A stretch of DNA of 64,000 bases, from the NCBI RefSeq assembly GCF_016906535.1, contig NC_057380.1:1364001-1428000 (forward strand), in the 5' to 3' direction. This stretch comes from Rhizoctonia solani. Its lineage: Eukaryota > Basidiomycota > Agaricomycetes > Cantharellales > Ceratobasidiaceae. Below the pieces are notes generated by a model. That model did no database searches. It saw only the letters and a program-made list of their open reading frames with translations, and was not told the origin of the DNA. This document shows, piece after piece, positions 1 through 11,892 of this stretch (positions are counted from its first letter, which is position 1; the number at the start of each line of letters is the position of its first letter). A program made the translations under genes and the position numbers.

Positions 1-539
1 AGCCCGGGCCATCTAATCTTGCTGCCTTCACAGCCTGGTTAAAGAAACACAGCCTTAGGTATCTTGAACAATTCAGTAGACATACATACCTTACTCACTC
101 ATTCATGCAGGGCCATTCTCACTGAAACTGGGGGCGGTCAGAACGCCAATTGCTTCGCCCAAATTCGCGAAATGTTGGACTATCTTGCTGCCAATGACGA
201 ATACATTGGCTGGACAGCATGGGCGGCCGGACCACGTGCGTTCAAGCTCTGGTGTCCTACTTTAATTTTCTCATAACTCTGATGTCTATGATAGTTTGGG
301 GCAATTTTCGCTCATGTTGTGGCGAGGATTCCGGTAACCTCGAGCCTGGAACCAAGGCCGGCAACGGATCAATTCCTGGGTGAGCAACGTTTGATCCGCC
401 CTTCCCATACCACCTGACCAAGCCGTTTGTTTACATGAACCCACTCGTCATTAGTGGATATGAGACTATTTGGGCCAACGGCTTCCGGCCAAGTATTCCA
501 CAAACTTTGAAACGCAGCGGAATCTCCAGTTGGCACTAG
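1..539 (+). CDS. GH5 endoglucanase, 3' end only (copy A)
   Basis: Partial gene cut by the window edge. It is the C-terminal part of a glycoside hydrolase family 5 endo-beta-1,4-glucanase, a secreted enzyme that hydrolyses cellulose. Exons read 1-58, 111-235, 295-379 and 455-539, joined by introns of 52-75 nt with GT..AG ends; stop TAG at 537-539. The reading frame is open throughout. It contains the TETGGG block, whose Glu is the family nucleophile, then the WAAGP block and a Cys-Cys-containing tail ending KRSGISSWH. Exon order, intron positions and sequence closely match the complete copy at 2775-4517, so the two are tandem duplicates about 2.2 kb apart. This copy keeps the frame just after the nucleophile that copy B loses. 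Endoglucanase subfamily GH5_5 is likely but inferred. Confidence 0.88.
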
Positions 540-2774
540 GGGATTGGTGTCCATTTACCAGCGTATTCCGAAGTGCCTCATCTTCTAACCATCATATCGC
601 TATCTCAGTTAGAATTGGGCGATGAAACCTAACTCCGTTGTGCCATAAAAGTCAAAGTGATTGTATATAATCGTTTGAAATTATTGATAAGAAGGCGTTG
701 GTGAGGAGAAAACCACTATCACTGGCACTACTGGAGAGTTGGGTTGATCTACAAGTGCATTGCGATCTTGTAGTTGGTAAAAGGAACCAAGTTAGTTGTG
801 CGATGATTTTTGAAGTTATGTAGGGATCACTCCGCGTGGGCATAAACCTAACGTGTCTGTTTGTCCACAAGGAATTTTAGCCTGCATACACACACGGATC
901 AAAGTTTCTATGCTCAGAGCTCAAGTTTAGATATAATAGTGTATGAAATAAGCGCGGGCGGTAACACGCTTTCTAGAAACTCACTAAGTATTCGACTTGG
1001 GCAAGTTAGATCAAAGCCCAGTGGCGTGCGATTAACGTTACCTCCCCACACGGTGAACTCCAAAAGTACGGAAAATCCGTATGACGTCCAGATTTTGCCA
1101 GACATCCGCACTCAAAACTGCAAAATCCGCACCTTGACAACACACAGGGGTGAGTTGAGGATGCGGATTCATGGAAAAACTGGTCGGATTTTGCCAACAC
1201 TCCGCATATAACGCGCGATTATTTATGTTCAGAAAATCCACACTTTTGGGGTCCACCGTGCCACAAAGTGTAAAAATCTAAGGGCGCAGATGATGTTGCC
1301 CGCTCGTGACTCCTCATGATCACTTGCGCGCTGGGTACCTTGGTGCTCGTCAGGAAAAGGTGCTTATAGTGTGGATATCGATGGATGTAACTGTAGCCTT
1401 CTTACATAGGAGAATATGATACAGAGGCTCTACGTTAGACCTTGTCAACAACCACCTTTCCAGATGGTCATCTCTGTCATGTGTCCCACACACTCAGAAT
1501 GTTCCAAACCACTATGTTATGTAATTGTAGCCATAGACATAATAGAAGCATACATATATTTAGCGGATCGATGTACACGCACGAGGTTGAGTACAAATCT
1601 TGGGGATTGGGCTGCCTAACACATCTGGACAGTGTCCGGAACTCCCGAAGGGTCAGCGAGGCTTGGGAGCTCTGGAAACACCATCCTTTGCGGAGGAAGC
1701 TCCAGAGTCTTAACTAATGGTTCCCATACAGCTTCTGCACAACAATTGCTCTTTTGTATCAGTAGCATGCTAAGTATAACGTAGCAAAACCTTTCTAGGC
1801 GTACGACTGATCAATACATAATTCCAAATTTAAATCTTTCCTGTGCCCTTAAATTTGTCATAGTAAGTAGCATCCAGTTCATTCGATCATTACCGTACCA
1901 TATATGTATACTATATACCGGAGGCAAACAGTCCTATATAGTGAAATCTATCAGCAAAATTTAAGCTAATTGCGCTCATCTACAATTTACAACGCTAACA
2001 TAGACGACCCGAAGGACACAACGAAGTCTCAAACTGAATAAGTTTTGTTTCCAGGCTATCCGCCTAAAGGGTTTTGGTAAGCTCTATGGATCGTAGCTTG
2101 TTTTCTTTTACTCGTGTATTCCGAGGGTCCTTTTACGTATACAACGACTTTTGGGGTTAACCACCACACCTGACAGCTAAAGGGGCATTCTGCAGGTGAC
2201 TTTATTCCGAGATGTCAAGTATTTTCAAATCTGGAATATAAGCCAATAGTTACTGCCTACGTGCATCTGGACCTTCCAAGATTACCGATTTTCCTCCGCT
2301 CTTTAGTGCGGGTTAATAATAAAGCATTGAGTCAGACAGCATGTAGCATGTGATTCCTCCTATAAAAAGTCAGCAGTGTGTACAGCTATAGGCTGTACCG
2401 TCAAAGTTATAGTTAACATTGTTCTGTTTCGTGGGTCTCTTGGTTGTAAAGTCTAATGTTTAATGTCGGTGAAACTAACCTCCGTGAGATATTCCTAATT
2501 TGATGAGAAGACAATTTATGGAAAGTAGCTTCGCCAAGAAGCTATTTTCGTCGTTCGCTAAGTCAACCCCTGGGCTCGTGACTCAAGGGTTGACAACGGA
2601 TTGTATTCTAGTCGACTTCCGGTATACAGGCAGACTAGTAAGAAGCAACTACACGCTACTATTTTATCCTAATGGATAGGATGGGTTACTCGCTGGCACT
2701 CCTGAAAAACACCGACATACCTATAAATACTACTGCAATTTACGACCTCGTCTGCACCCTCTCACTTGATCACC
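540..2774. other. intergenic, 2.2 kb between the GH5 copies
   Basis: No coding region is convincing here: open frames are short, overlap on both strands and show no family similarity. A related pair of short stretches (GATTTTGCCAGACATCCGCA at about 1091 and a variant at about 1186) and a hairpin at 2562-2594 are the only structure seen. The last 60 bp carry the promoter of the downstream GH5 gene. Confidence 0.6.
2721..2729 (+). promoter_or_regulatory. TATA box of GH5 copy B
   Basis: CTATAAATA lies 46 bp upstream of the start codon at 2775, a normal spacing for a short fungal 5' leader. Call rests on sequence and position only. Confidence 0.6.
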
Positions 2775-4517
2775 ATGCTCTGGTCATTATCACTGTTGGC
2801 TGCTGGCGCTGCTGCCAAAATTCTGTACGCAGGTGTTAACGAATCCGGAGGAGAGTTTGGTACTTGGAGTAATGATGCCATCCCAACTACCGGTTTACCT
2901 GGAAGATTTGGCGTGGACTACGCGTTCATCAACAAGGTTGGTAAAACCACTACCCCCGCGTTGGCCAAAACAGACCTATGATTCTCATTGTATTACTTCA
3001 GTCTACCGTAGATATTTTTGTTGAGAAAGACAAGGTTGGTGATTTCCTCTTTTATAACGGGACTACGTTCCTAAGTAACGAACTCGTTACGAATTAGATA
3101 AACACATTCCGTGTGGCCTTCTTATTGGTAAGGAGACAGCTGCCTGCAGAGCATAGAATACTTCCTGATAGAAATATAGGAGCGCATGTGCCCCCTTTCT
3201 TACGGCTTAGGATCCAAGTTCAACGAGACAGCAAGTTGCTTAGCTAGACGTACCTGCTGTGAGAACTAACCCATCCTTGTCTGCAGTACTTCGGCTACTT
3301 CAAAGAAGCAATCGACTACATTACCATTACTAAGGGAGCATATGCCATCCTCGATGTATGTGTGTCCCTATACCTCGCCTGCACTTGAGACTCAAGCCTT
3401 TGACCTTGCAGCCACACAACTACATGCGATACAATAATCCTTCCCAGCAACCGACGACTGGAAGTGTAAGCTCCCTCCAGATTGTCAAGCTAGTTAGTTC
3501 ACCGAACCACTAACGGGTACGTTTTCAAAGATTATTGGGGACAGTTCGGACATCAAGGCCGCAACAACGGCTCAGTTCCAAGCTTTCTGGAACCAGCTCG
3601 CAAACCGCTTCAAGTCCAACGAGAAAGTCATGTACGTCCCACCCATCTAGCGATTCCACCGAAGCTAAAGCCAGACTAAGTTTGGTATCATGAACGAGCC
3701 CCATGAGTGAGTGCAAGGGACTGTAGCGAATAAACACCGACTAACCCACTGGATAAGCATGCCTACCTCTCTCGTGTTTGCCAACAATCAAGCCGCCATC
3801 AACGGCATCCGTGCGACAGGGGCAAAGCAGCTGATCCTTGCTCCTGGGAACGACTGGACAGGGGGACACTCGTGGACTGGCCATGTCAACGCATCGTCCG
3901 AATATATGTACAAGCTGAACGACCCGGCGAAGAACCTTGCGATCGAGGTGCACGAGTATCTTGACTCGGACTACTCTGGGACACACGCGGAGTGCACTCA
4001 GCCCGGGCCATCTAATCTTGCCGCCCTTACCGCCTGGCTTAAAAAATACGGCCTAAAGTAGGTCGAATTCTTTTCAATCGTATGAACTTCTTGTCATATA
4101 TTCACCCTTCTAGAGCAATTGTCGGAGAGACTGGAGGAGCCAGAACGCCAACTGCTATGCACAGATTAAAGAAATGCTCAACTATCTTGCTGCCAATGAC
4201 GAATACATTGGCTGGACAGGATGGGCTGCCGGACCACGTATGTTCAAACCATAATATTGCTTCTACAGTTCGCCATTACTCAGACATTTCTGATAGTCTG
4301 GGGCACCTTCCGGTCCTGCTGTGGAGATGATTCTGGCAATCTTGAGCCGGGCACCAAAGCTGGTAATGGATCAATTCCTGGGTGCGTAGCCTCCTTATAG
4401 TCGGTGATGTGTTTACTTATTCGCTCATATAGTGGGTATGAGACAACCTGGGCCAATGGATTCCGGCCAAGCATCCCGAAGACACTAAAGCGCAGTGGGA
4501 TCTCGAGTTGGAATTAA
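2775..4517 (+). CDS. GH5 endoglucanase (copy B), frame-disrupted
   Basis: Secreted family 5 endo-beta-1,4-glucanase. ATG 2775 gives a signal peptide (MLWSLSLLAAGAAA) followed directly by the mature enzyme; no CBM1 is seen. Exons: 2775-2936, 3002-3034, 3098-3127, 3180-3230, 3287-3355, 3412-3465, 3531-3631, 3681-3706, 3758-4057, 4114-4237, 4297-4381, 4433-4517. Family landmarks are FRVAFLLERM, the acid/base Glu in MNEPHD, APGNDWTGGHSW, EVHEYLDSDYSGTH and the nucleophile in VGETGG. The intron at 3231-3286 starts GCAAGT, a GC-AG intron. Total exon length is 1120 nt. One base appears missing at the 3680 junction and one near 4139 just after GETGG, where copy A has an extra base; with both the length is 374 codons. 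It is therefore either a recent pseudogene or an intact gene with two sequence errors; I favour the second. Confidence 0.88.
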
Positions 4518-4830
4518 GAGGAAGATGGACAGCTGCTCTACATGCGACAGGCGATCGTCGGAATCCAGTCGGTAGAAACAGAGTTGTAGAACCTTGTTTA
4601 TAATACCATAAAAGTCAAATGATGTCATATATGGATTGCCAATTGTGGTGACTAAGGCCCGCAACCTCGTGGCAAATTATCAGATTTGAGCGCGCTGGTC
4701 CGGTGAGCGCCAAATCATACGAACCACGACACAAGAGTGCTGGATAGTTCGGCGACCCTTGAGCGACGACTCGGCGGACTCTTTTCGATACATAAGCAAT
4801 GCCCACGGACGGCGTGGCGCTGACCTTTTC

Positions 4831-6140
4831 ATGGAAACAACGACGGCCGAAAGCACATCCGGCATGCCCCAAACGACACTAGTTCCCCCGAGTATTTTAC
4901 CTCCTGATTTCCTAACGCTGACATTGACGATATTGTCAATCTCATTGGTGAGTTATCCGAGTCACTATTTCCTTGCCAAGCGTTGAGCGGCTGTAGCGGA
5001 TATGCTTGACAGGCTCACTTCCCACAACGACCAGATTCCCCTTCGACCGTGAGTATGGATTAGTGACAAAGGCAAGGTGCTGACACCCTGAGCCCAGTGA
5101 AGCACTTACTCGTTTTCACTCTCGAACACCACCCGGGATATCTATCCAAGACTATCTTAAGCGCATCGTCAAGTATACAAATGTTGAGGTTGGTCGGAAT
5201 AGGATTCCGCAGGTGTTCTAAGGAGCTGACAACCACTTGCTCCAACAGCGATCATGCCTTCTAATTACACTTCATTATATAGACCAGATCTGCACGCTCT
5301 TACCCCACTTCACGATCTCCTCTCTCACCGTCCACCGTTTTGTTATATCATCCATAACCGTGTCCTCCAAAGCCCTTTGTGATGCTTTTTGCACAAACTC
5401 CCACTACGCCCGGGTTAGTAATCCCATCTCTATCTTGATATGGCGAACTCACCCACGTTTGTGCCACTAGGTGGGTGGAATCAAGCTTATTGAATTGAAC
5501 GTGCTGGAAAGGGAATTCCTTGAGAAGATCGACTGGAGACTCACTGTACGTGCCTGCGCACGTTCTATCACTGGATTGGTGAAGATGGTATGTATGGTAA
5601 TAGCATCTATTTTTTACAGTGTACCCGTGAAATGCTTCAAGAATACTACACGAATCTAGTAAGGACACATAGTGGCCGCGGGATCAAGTATCAATGGGAG
5701 AGGCGCTCGCGAAGAACGTTCGTCAAGACCCTGTCACTCTGGAATCTTATCAAGCAAACGGTAATGGCCCAGACAAAACCACACCATCACCCCCAAGATC
5801 TCCAGCAACGTCTACGGCGCCTTCCTCCGTGCACCAAGTACCTTGCGCGAATGCTCCACCGCCACCTATATCCACCAAACCATTCGCCCAGCCTCAGCCT
5901 CGAGACACCGTCGCTTCGCCCTCGCGTACTATAATCGCCGGTGTAACATCTCCGTCCCTGCGCCGCGCCGGCCGCTCACCTGTTACTGGTCCATCCCGAT
6001 CCATTCCGTCTTCTCCTTCGCTCAAGCGAGCACGTGATGGCACGGAAGATATTATGCCAAGCCTTACAAACGCACACCTGAGAAAAATGGAGGAGAGCAG
6101 CCCTAGGACCAGAAGACGGACAGGCACTAATAGCAGTTGA
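4831..6140 (+). CDS. PHO80/Pcl-type cyclin
   Basis: Cyclin of the PHO80 class, expected to bind a Pho85-type CDK and act in phosphate or nutrient signalling. Exons: 4831-4947, 4997-5048, 5098-5188, 5249-5413, 5471-5545, 5620-5658, 5715-6140. The cyclin box runs from about residue 35 to 185: DIDDIVNLIADMLDRL, TRFHSRTPPGISIQDYLKRI, LTVHRFVISSITVSSK, then NSHYARVGGIKLIELNVLE and EFLEKIDWRL, all typical of this class. The tail (about 140 residues) is Pro/Ser-rich and probably disordered. The only ATG in range opens a frame that does not meet the cyclin-box frame: one base seems missing near 4905, with no splice site there to explain it. Corrected length is 321 aa. Some intron choices, especially 5659-5714, are inferred from frame. 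Confidence 0.85.
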
Positions 6141-6443
6141 ATTTTGGCCAAGTCCTGGGCATTTCGACGCATAACTTATTTATGTTTCTGCTTTCGGGAT
6201 CTTGACTTTACGTCATGGGCGTCACATTCACGGCACTACACGTTGCCCCATTATTGTGCAGTTTTCTCGTGATTCTGCACATGTAGTTGTAACTTTTGTC
6301 GCATTTACACTACTATCTATGTGATAATTCAGCACTGGATTTTCAAACCATAGCAAAGAAATCTTTTGTGAAGGATTATTACTCCGGGAGCGTCAATCAT
6401 GCAACCCACAAGATGAAGATCAACTCATGATGGCAAAAATTGT
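6141..6443. other. convergent intergenic spacer
   Basis: About 300 bp between the ends of the cyclin (+) and UTP6 (-) genes. AT-rich 3'-UTR-like sequence, no further feature seen. Confidence 0.5.
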
Positions 6444-8824
6444 CTAATTGAACTCTACATCATCCAGTGCGATATCCTTGTCGGGTTGTTCAGTCCCTTC
6501 CATTTTACCCGCACCGATCACAAGACACTCCAGTTCATTCCTGACCTTGTCCCACTCTTGTCTTAATCCTCCTTTCGATCCACCCACAGCCGCAATTGAA
6601 TCCTCTGCACATTTCTCTTCGCCCAACTGATAGAGCACCCTTGCGTACTTGAGTGCTGCAGGGATGCTCTGCTCAGGGATAATGCGCCACGCCGTGTAGA
6701 GTGCTGTAAGACATGCAATGTCGGCCTGAGTAGTAGAATCGGCTGAAGCTTCGCACCCAGATCGTTTACTCCTCTTGGCTGGGCGCTCCCGACCTCCCGA
6801 TTCCTGGCTTGGCGAGGCCGAAATTTTTTGGAACTCTTGTTCCATCGCCAAGTCGAAGAACAGGACAGAAGGACGGTACTGGGAAATCAGTTTCTTGGCT
6901 AATGTGATCCGGTCGCTTGAGGACTGATTCTCTGAGTCGTACAACCGGTGTACGAGTAGTTTTGAATGAAGATTGAGTGATCTATGCGATAGGGTTCCTC
7001 GAAGTATGATCTAATACAATGTCAGGACGACTTAATGCAACTTAGCTCACTACTCACAGCCCAAGTCTCCGCTCGTAGTGGAGATGCCGGGTCCTTGGGT
7101 AAGTGATTAACTCCCCAAAGCCAGAGTTTGACCAAGAGATCCTCCTCTCCTGGGTGTTCCTTAGCCCTGTCCCGGGCCTCTTCCCATAATTTTTGGATTG
7201 GCTTCGGAATAATGCTTGGGGGAGAATATGTCGAAAGATCGCTGTCTACCGGTTGCGCTGCTCCGGATTCCGCATCGAGGCGGGCAATCCATAAACCAGC
7301 ATCTTCCGGGCATGCCTTGGAGAATTTCTGTGATAGTTTACGATACTGTATTTCGTCGGTGCACGTGGTTTTATTTAGATAAAGGGTGATCCTAAGAATG
7401 GTGGACAGAGTGGGGATAAATGGGGATGTGTGTTTCCCTTTGCATAGATAAGCGGCAAGTCTAGTCAAGGCCAATACTAAATAGAGACGCTAGCCCAGGT
7501 TGAAAAATTTAAGCATGCCGTTCAAGATACCGAGCCTCAGTCCACAGCTCACCAAGTTATCCTCTGTTACAACCGCTACCCAAGCAGCTACCCATCGCGC
7601 ATACAACTCAGCAACACGCAAATCCGTCCTGCCGGTTGATGATAACACCTCACTGGCCTTCTGCATACGCTTCACGAATTCACCGGTTTGTTCTTCTTGG
7701 CAAAAGGGTGTCGCCTTTTTAGGGAAAGCAGCAGCTACAAGTGGTCGGAGAGGTAGAACAGTAGGAAGCTGGGCCCCATCTTCGAGCGACCTCGCTGGGA
7801 TATCAACGATCGCACGAAGGAATACGGCACCGCACCGAAAGTCTTCTCCAGAAGGCCCCGATCCAGTGTTTTGAGTTGCAAATTCAGAATGAAGGTGCTC
7901 AATCAACTTGGTACGGAGTTCGGTGGGATATGTGAGAAGCAAGGCCTGTAGAGAACCTAGAAGTGCCAGTGTAGGCAGGGACTCTGTCGCAGACGATATA
8001 GCCGCCTTGACAATCGCTCCCGAAATAATTGCATCAATTGCTTGCCCTTCCTCATTCTGTGTTTTAGGATCGATTCCAAGTGTTTTCCAACGGCGTCGAA
8101 GTCCCTCACAGTACCCAAGCTCCATGCGTATATATTCTGTCCAAAGTTCAATAGATTCGGGATTTATCCGTAGGCCTCGTTGAAGGAGCGCACGGGCACC
8201 GGTTGGGGATAGGGATGAGTCGAGCTCATGAGATGCGGCGATAATATATAGAGAAGGAGAGGTAGGGTGTAACGAAAGAGCCCTAGTGAAATTTGTGAGA
8301 TTGGTGTCAAAATTGAACTTTTCTGCAGCAAACTCACCGCGAGCAAAGTTTTCCAACAAGTGATCGAGCATTATTGGACCTGGCGAGTTCTATATACTGT
8401 ACCCAAAGCGATACATCATTCTTGAACTTGCGAACTGCTCGCTCGAGAATGAAGAACTGGCGTCTGACAATGCAATAATCGGCGAGCGAAGACTTATTAT
8501 CGGTATTGTCTGGGAGTATCATAAGAACTCAACCAGGTCTGCACTACAAATACTCACTGAGTCGAGCAGCACGCTTCTTCCTAAGAGCTTCCAGAGTGAT
8601 TTCATACTGAACATACTTGATATAATCCGACTTGAGAGCTACACGCCTAATTAGCGCTGATTCAAAGGCAGTCCTTTGCTTTAGTATGGCCCGAGCTTCT
8701 GGCTAAAACGAATTAGCTGATAGTTTAAGAAGACGCTGAAACATACCTGCGAGAATATCCCTCTTTCCTCGAGCTCCTTGAGCTCGGGGAGCATTTGCTC
8801 CTGATAAAAATGAACTCGCTCCAT
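6444..8824 (-). CDS. UTP6: U3 snoRNP protein UTP6
   Basis: Component of the small-subunit processome (U3 snoRNP, UTP-B subcomplex) needed for early 18S rRNA processing in the nucleolus. Exons on the minus strand: 8747-8824, 8558-8702, 8338-8509, 7531-8282, 7058-7476, 6444-7010; introns 44-55 nt; total 2133 nt, 710 aa, frame intact. The N-terminus (MERVHFYQEQMLPELKELEE) and the next exon (ARAILKQRTAFESALIRR) are the family signature. HAT repeats follow: KFKNDVSLWVQYIELAR, LHPTSPSLYIIAASHELD and INPESIELWTEYIRMEL, then a helical C-terminal half. An in-frame ATG at 8875 exists, but ATG 8824 matches the family start. This gene shows no indel, which helps as a control for the frameshifts elsewhere. 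Confidence 0.93.
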
Positions 8825-9567
8825 GATCGTTGTCTTCAAAATTCGCCTGGGCCGCACGATTGTCACGTGACTCAAAGCGCTTATAGTTGATGAGCAACTA
8901 ATTTACATTCATCATGGTCAGTTGCACCCGTATCTTACAAGTGGCATATAGAAGGCTACTCGTGTCACAAGTATAAGAATTTGGCCTCCTATTTTAGTGA
9001 AAAAGTTACACTAGTGCTTTAATCGTTTTGAGTAAATAGCATATAACTAGCGATTCGGATCTAATGAGGCCTGCCCCTTGGTCAATGTCGCAAATACATA
9101 TCTTGTCTTTGATACAGTATCTGACATGCTACAAATGCGTAGTCGTCTATTCATAATGAGAGAAAATAAAAGAAACAAGATGATATGACTTGGAGAAACT
9201 ATTGATTAAGCAAACACACGCTCTCGCGCAAAACCCAATAGGTATGAGACCCACACCAACAATCCGTCAATGCTCTGAGAGCATGGAATGATATTCTCGT
9301 ATATTGCTGTTTCCAAAAGAATACATGTTGGGTTGGAGATATGCTGGTCGTAATTACTGACAACGAAATAACTAGCGCTCATCATCTGCGTCATAATGAA
9401 ACTTAAATCTCCAATCAAAAAACGGGTGACGCGTGCACACGCGCACACGGTGGCTGATCTATTTGCAATTTAATCATCAACCAAGCAAGACCCAGCCCCG
9501 CCACCACAACCACGACTGTTGACCTCTATACCGTACTTACTTCTTTATAAGATTTAGTTGAATTAAA
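8825..9567. other. divergent promoter region UTP6 / MYND gene
   Basis: About 740 bp between two divergently transcribed genes; must contain both promoters. No clear TATA box, tRNA or coding frame was recognised. Confidence 0.5.
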
Positions 9568-11892
9568 ATGGCTCGGTCAGATCTGTCCCGCAAGATTGAG
9601 CAAGCTAGCGATTATGTCCAAATGGTTAATATTTTGTTGAAGGAGCTGAAACTACCTGGTGAAACTTCATTCCCGACCTCGCTTTTCAAATACCAGATTT
9701 AACTTGTTGTAACTCTCTACATATATTACAGACCCGACAAAGCGGCAAGGTCTGAAGCGGTTCGCTATCAATTATTCGCAGTACAGCAGGAAGATAAACG
9801 CGTGTTACGACGCGCACAATCAACCCGCTCATAAGGATTATCTCGTCCTTGCAGTGATTGTAAATCTATGGGCGAAACTTGGTGTTGATATGGTACTAAG
9901 AGACCGAATTATTGCCGACGGTAAGCTCTAAGTTCGGTGATGTTCCACAATCCGACACCATTATCTTCACGGATAGGCATCATCGAGCGCATGGCGGTAT
10001 TGCTTCAGGAGGGTCCCGATGACACACGCCAGTCGGTATTATTTGCATTGTCTACCCTAACGCACCACGGTGGAGAACATGCACGCAAGATGATTGCCGT
10101 ACTTACAGTCCCAGCCATCATCGACTTGCTTGACACACCCAATTGCCGTGCACGAGTCGCCGAACTTGGGATTGCAGTCTTAGCTCACTCTATGGGTGCT
10201 GCCATCACGGAGGGTGAACCACATTTCCATGAAGGGGCGGAAGTTATCATTCCAGCTGCTTTGCGGAGCATCGATGGGGTACGGATGTTATCTACTATTA
10301 CTGAGGCAATACGTCGACCAGACGCCGATGAAGAGCTTGTATCCCATGGGCTCGATCTCCTACGTACCCTCGCATTCTCCTACCGTAAGCCCCTACTCGA
10401 GACCTCGGCCGAACGTCCGCTTGTTGCTGCACTTGCCAGTCCAAATCTCGATGTCCGTCTACTTGGTTTAACTGGACTTCTCAGACTTGGGTCATCCGTA
10501 ACTGAGCGAGAAGGTCGACAAATAAATCCGCTTCAGATATGGAAAATATCTGGTAACATGGAAGAGCATTTTAGCCCAAAGCTCATGGAGGCTATGCGTA
10601 ACCAGTATGGTGGTCTCGAAGGCGGGATGATTGCTGAATTAGCAGAGGATGGTATGGGAATGGGATTCGAAACCATGGTCAACGGGGACTCTGGAGACCC
10701 CCTACAAACTGGCCGAGACCTGTGCAAATCAATTATGGAAAAGGAATTCTCTTTAGGTGCTGGGTTCCTATATGGGATGGGAGGTAATGGTACCTACACG
10801 CGTGCAATCAGCGCCTTACGCGCCTCCAAGAACCCTTCAGACGCACATCTTCCAGCTGTGATCGAAATCAAGCTTGCGATAGCAACTGGTGACAGACATC
10901 GAATATGGTCCTTAGGTGACGCTGCGATGCAACGGTTCCCCGACGTTGGATTCTTCTATTATGCACGCTCTATTTGGACGGAGGACCCCCGTCTTGCACT
11001 GCGCTTGGCTAAAAAGGGACTGGCATGCTCTGACTTGACGGACTATATTAAACGTGGGCTATTATTCAAGAGCGCTGACGCAGGGTACGAAATGACGGTG
11101 GATGGGGGGCCTCTTGAGATCGCTCAGCCCGGATCTCCTGCATGGCGCGAAGGAGTAGCCATCTTACATTGCGCTCAGGAGGATGCGAGGGCTTACATCG
11201 AAATGACCCCTATGGATCAAAGGAATATGAAGACGGCAATTTATAACTACATTGCTATCACCCTTTTATTGGAAGGTGATCAGATATTCAAAGACATAGA
11301 GAAAATTAGGGTACGTAATCACAATTTAGACGTGGCTTTCTCTTGACCGGCTGCTCCTGGATAGCCCTACGTCGAGAAGCTTTCTATTGCTGAACAAATA
11401 TCTTCTGTCATCCAACCTCTTGCCAAAACACAACGCAAACTTGCGATTGATACTATTATTCCTTTGTTCGCGAAACCCATGAAGAACTGGCGTACCGTGA
11501 TCTCTCGTCTAGATAAACCCAGCAGAGGGCACCACCGCCACTCCCATCTCACCGAAGACGACCCTGATCACATTCTTGCCAATTGGCTTGCACGAACACA
11601 ATTTGACGACGAAGATGCGGCTCAAACTGAATTCGCGGATATCAATGCTCCGGACGACACATCCTACGGGACAGCCTTGGCGGATGTACTCGTCTATCGG
11701 TGCTCCTTGTGTGGAAATCCCAGCGCTTCGTTGAAGAGGTGTGCGAGGTGCAAGAGTGTGAGGTACTGTGATGATGTTTGGTAAGTGCTTCTTTCTCCTA
11801 TGGATTGACGCTCAGAACTGAGAGTTGATTGTCTACGTAGCCAAAAGAAACATTGGAAGAAAGGGCACAAATTGGTGTGCAAGCCTGCTTAA
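9568..11892 (+). CDS. MYND-type zinc-finger protein (paralogue 1)
   Basis: Exons 9568-9658, 9732-9920, 9977-11310, 11365-11780 and 11841-11892 give 693 aa in one frame. The first three quarters are helical and ARM/HEAT-like (for example RQSVLFALSTLTHHGG, VPAIIDLLDTPNCRARVAEL), with no catalytic motif. The C-terminus is a MYND zinc finger: CSLCGNPSASLKRCARCKSV, then RYCDDVWCQKKHWKKGHKLV and a final Cys, holding the full Cys/His ligand set; the last intron interrupts it between TG and C. MYND fingers bind short proline-rich peptides, so a scaffold or adaptor role is likely, but substrate and pathway are unknown. It is paralogous to the gene at 45913-48562, sharing exon structure, N-terminal motif and finger. 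Confidence 0.88.

Noticed and set aside
861..1211. 116-codon open frame upstream of the second GH5 gene
   Set aside because: Overlaps several open frames on the other strand, no recognisable domain, no splice-joined partner; composition reflects the repeated short motifs.
4948..4996. alternative splicing to rescue the cyclin N-terminal frame
   Set aside because: No AG acceptor lies between the in-frame TGA at 4905 and the cyclin-box codons from 4917, so an intron cannot join the frames.
7500..8183. plus-strand open frames of 91-124 codons
   Set aside because: Antisense to UTP6 exon 4, which is a single intact coding exon.
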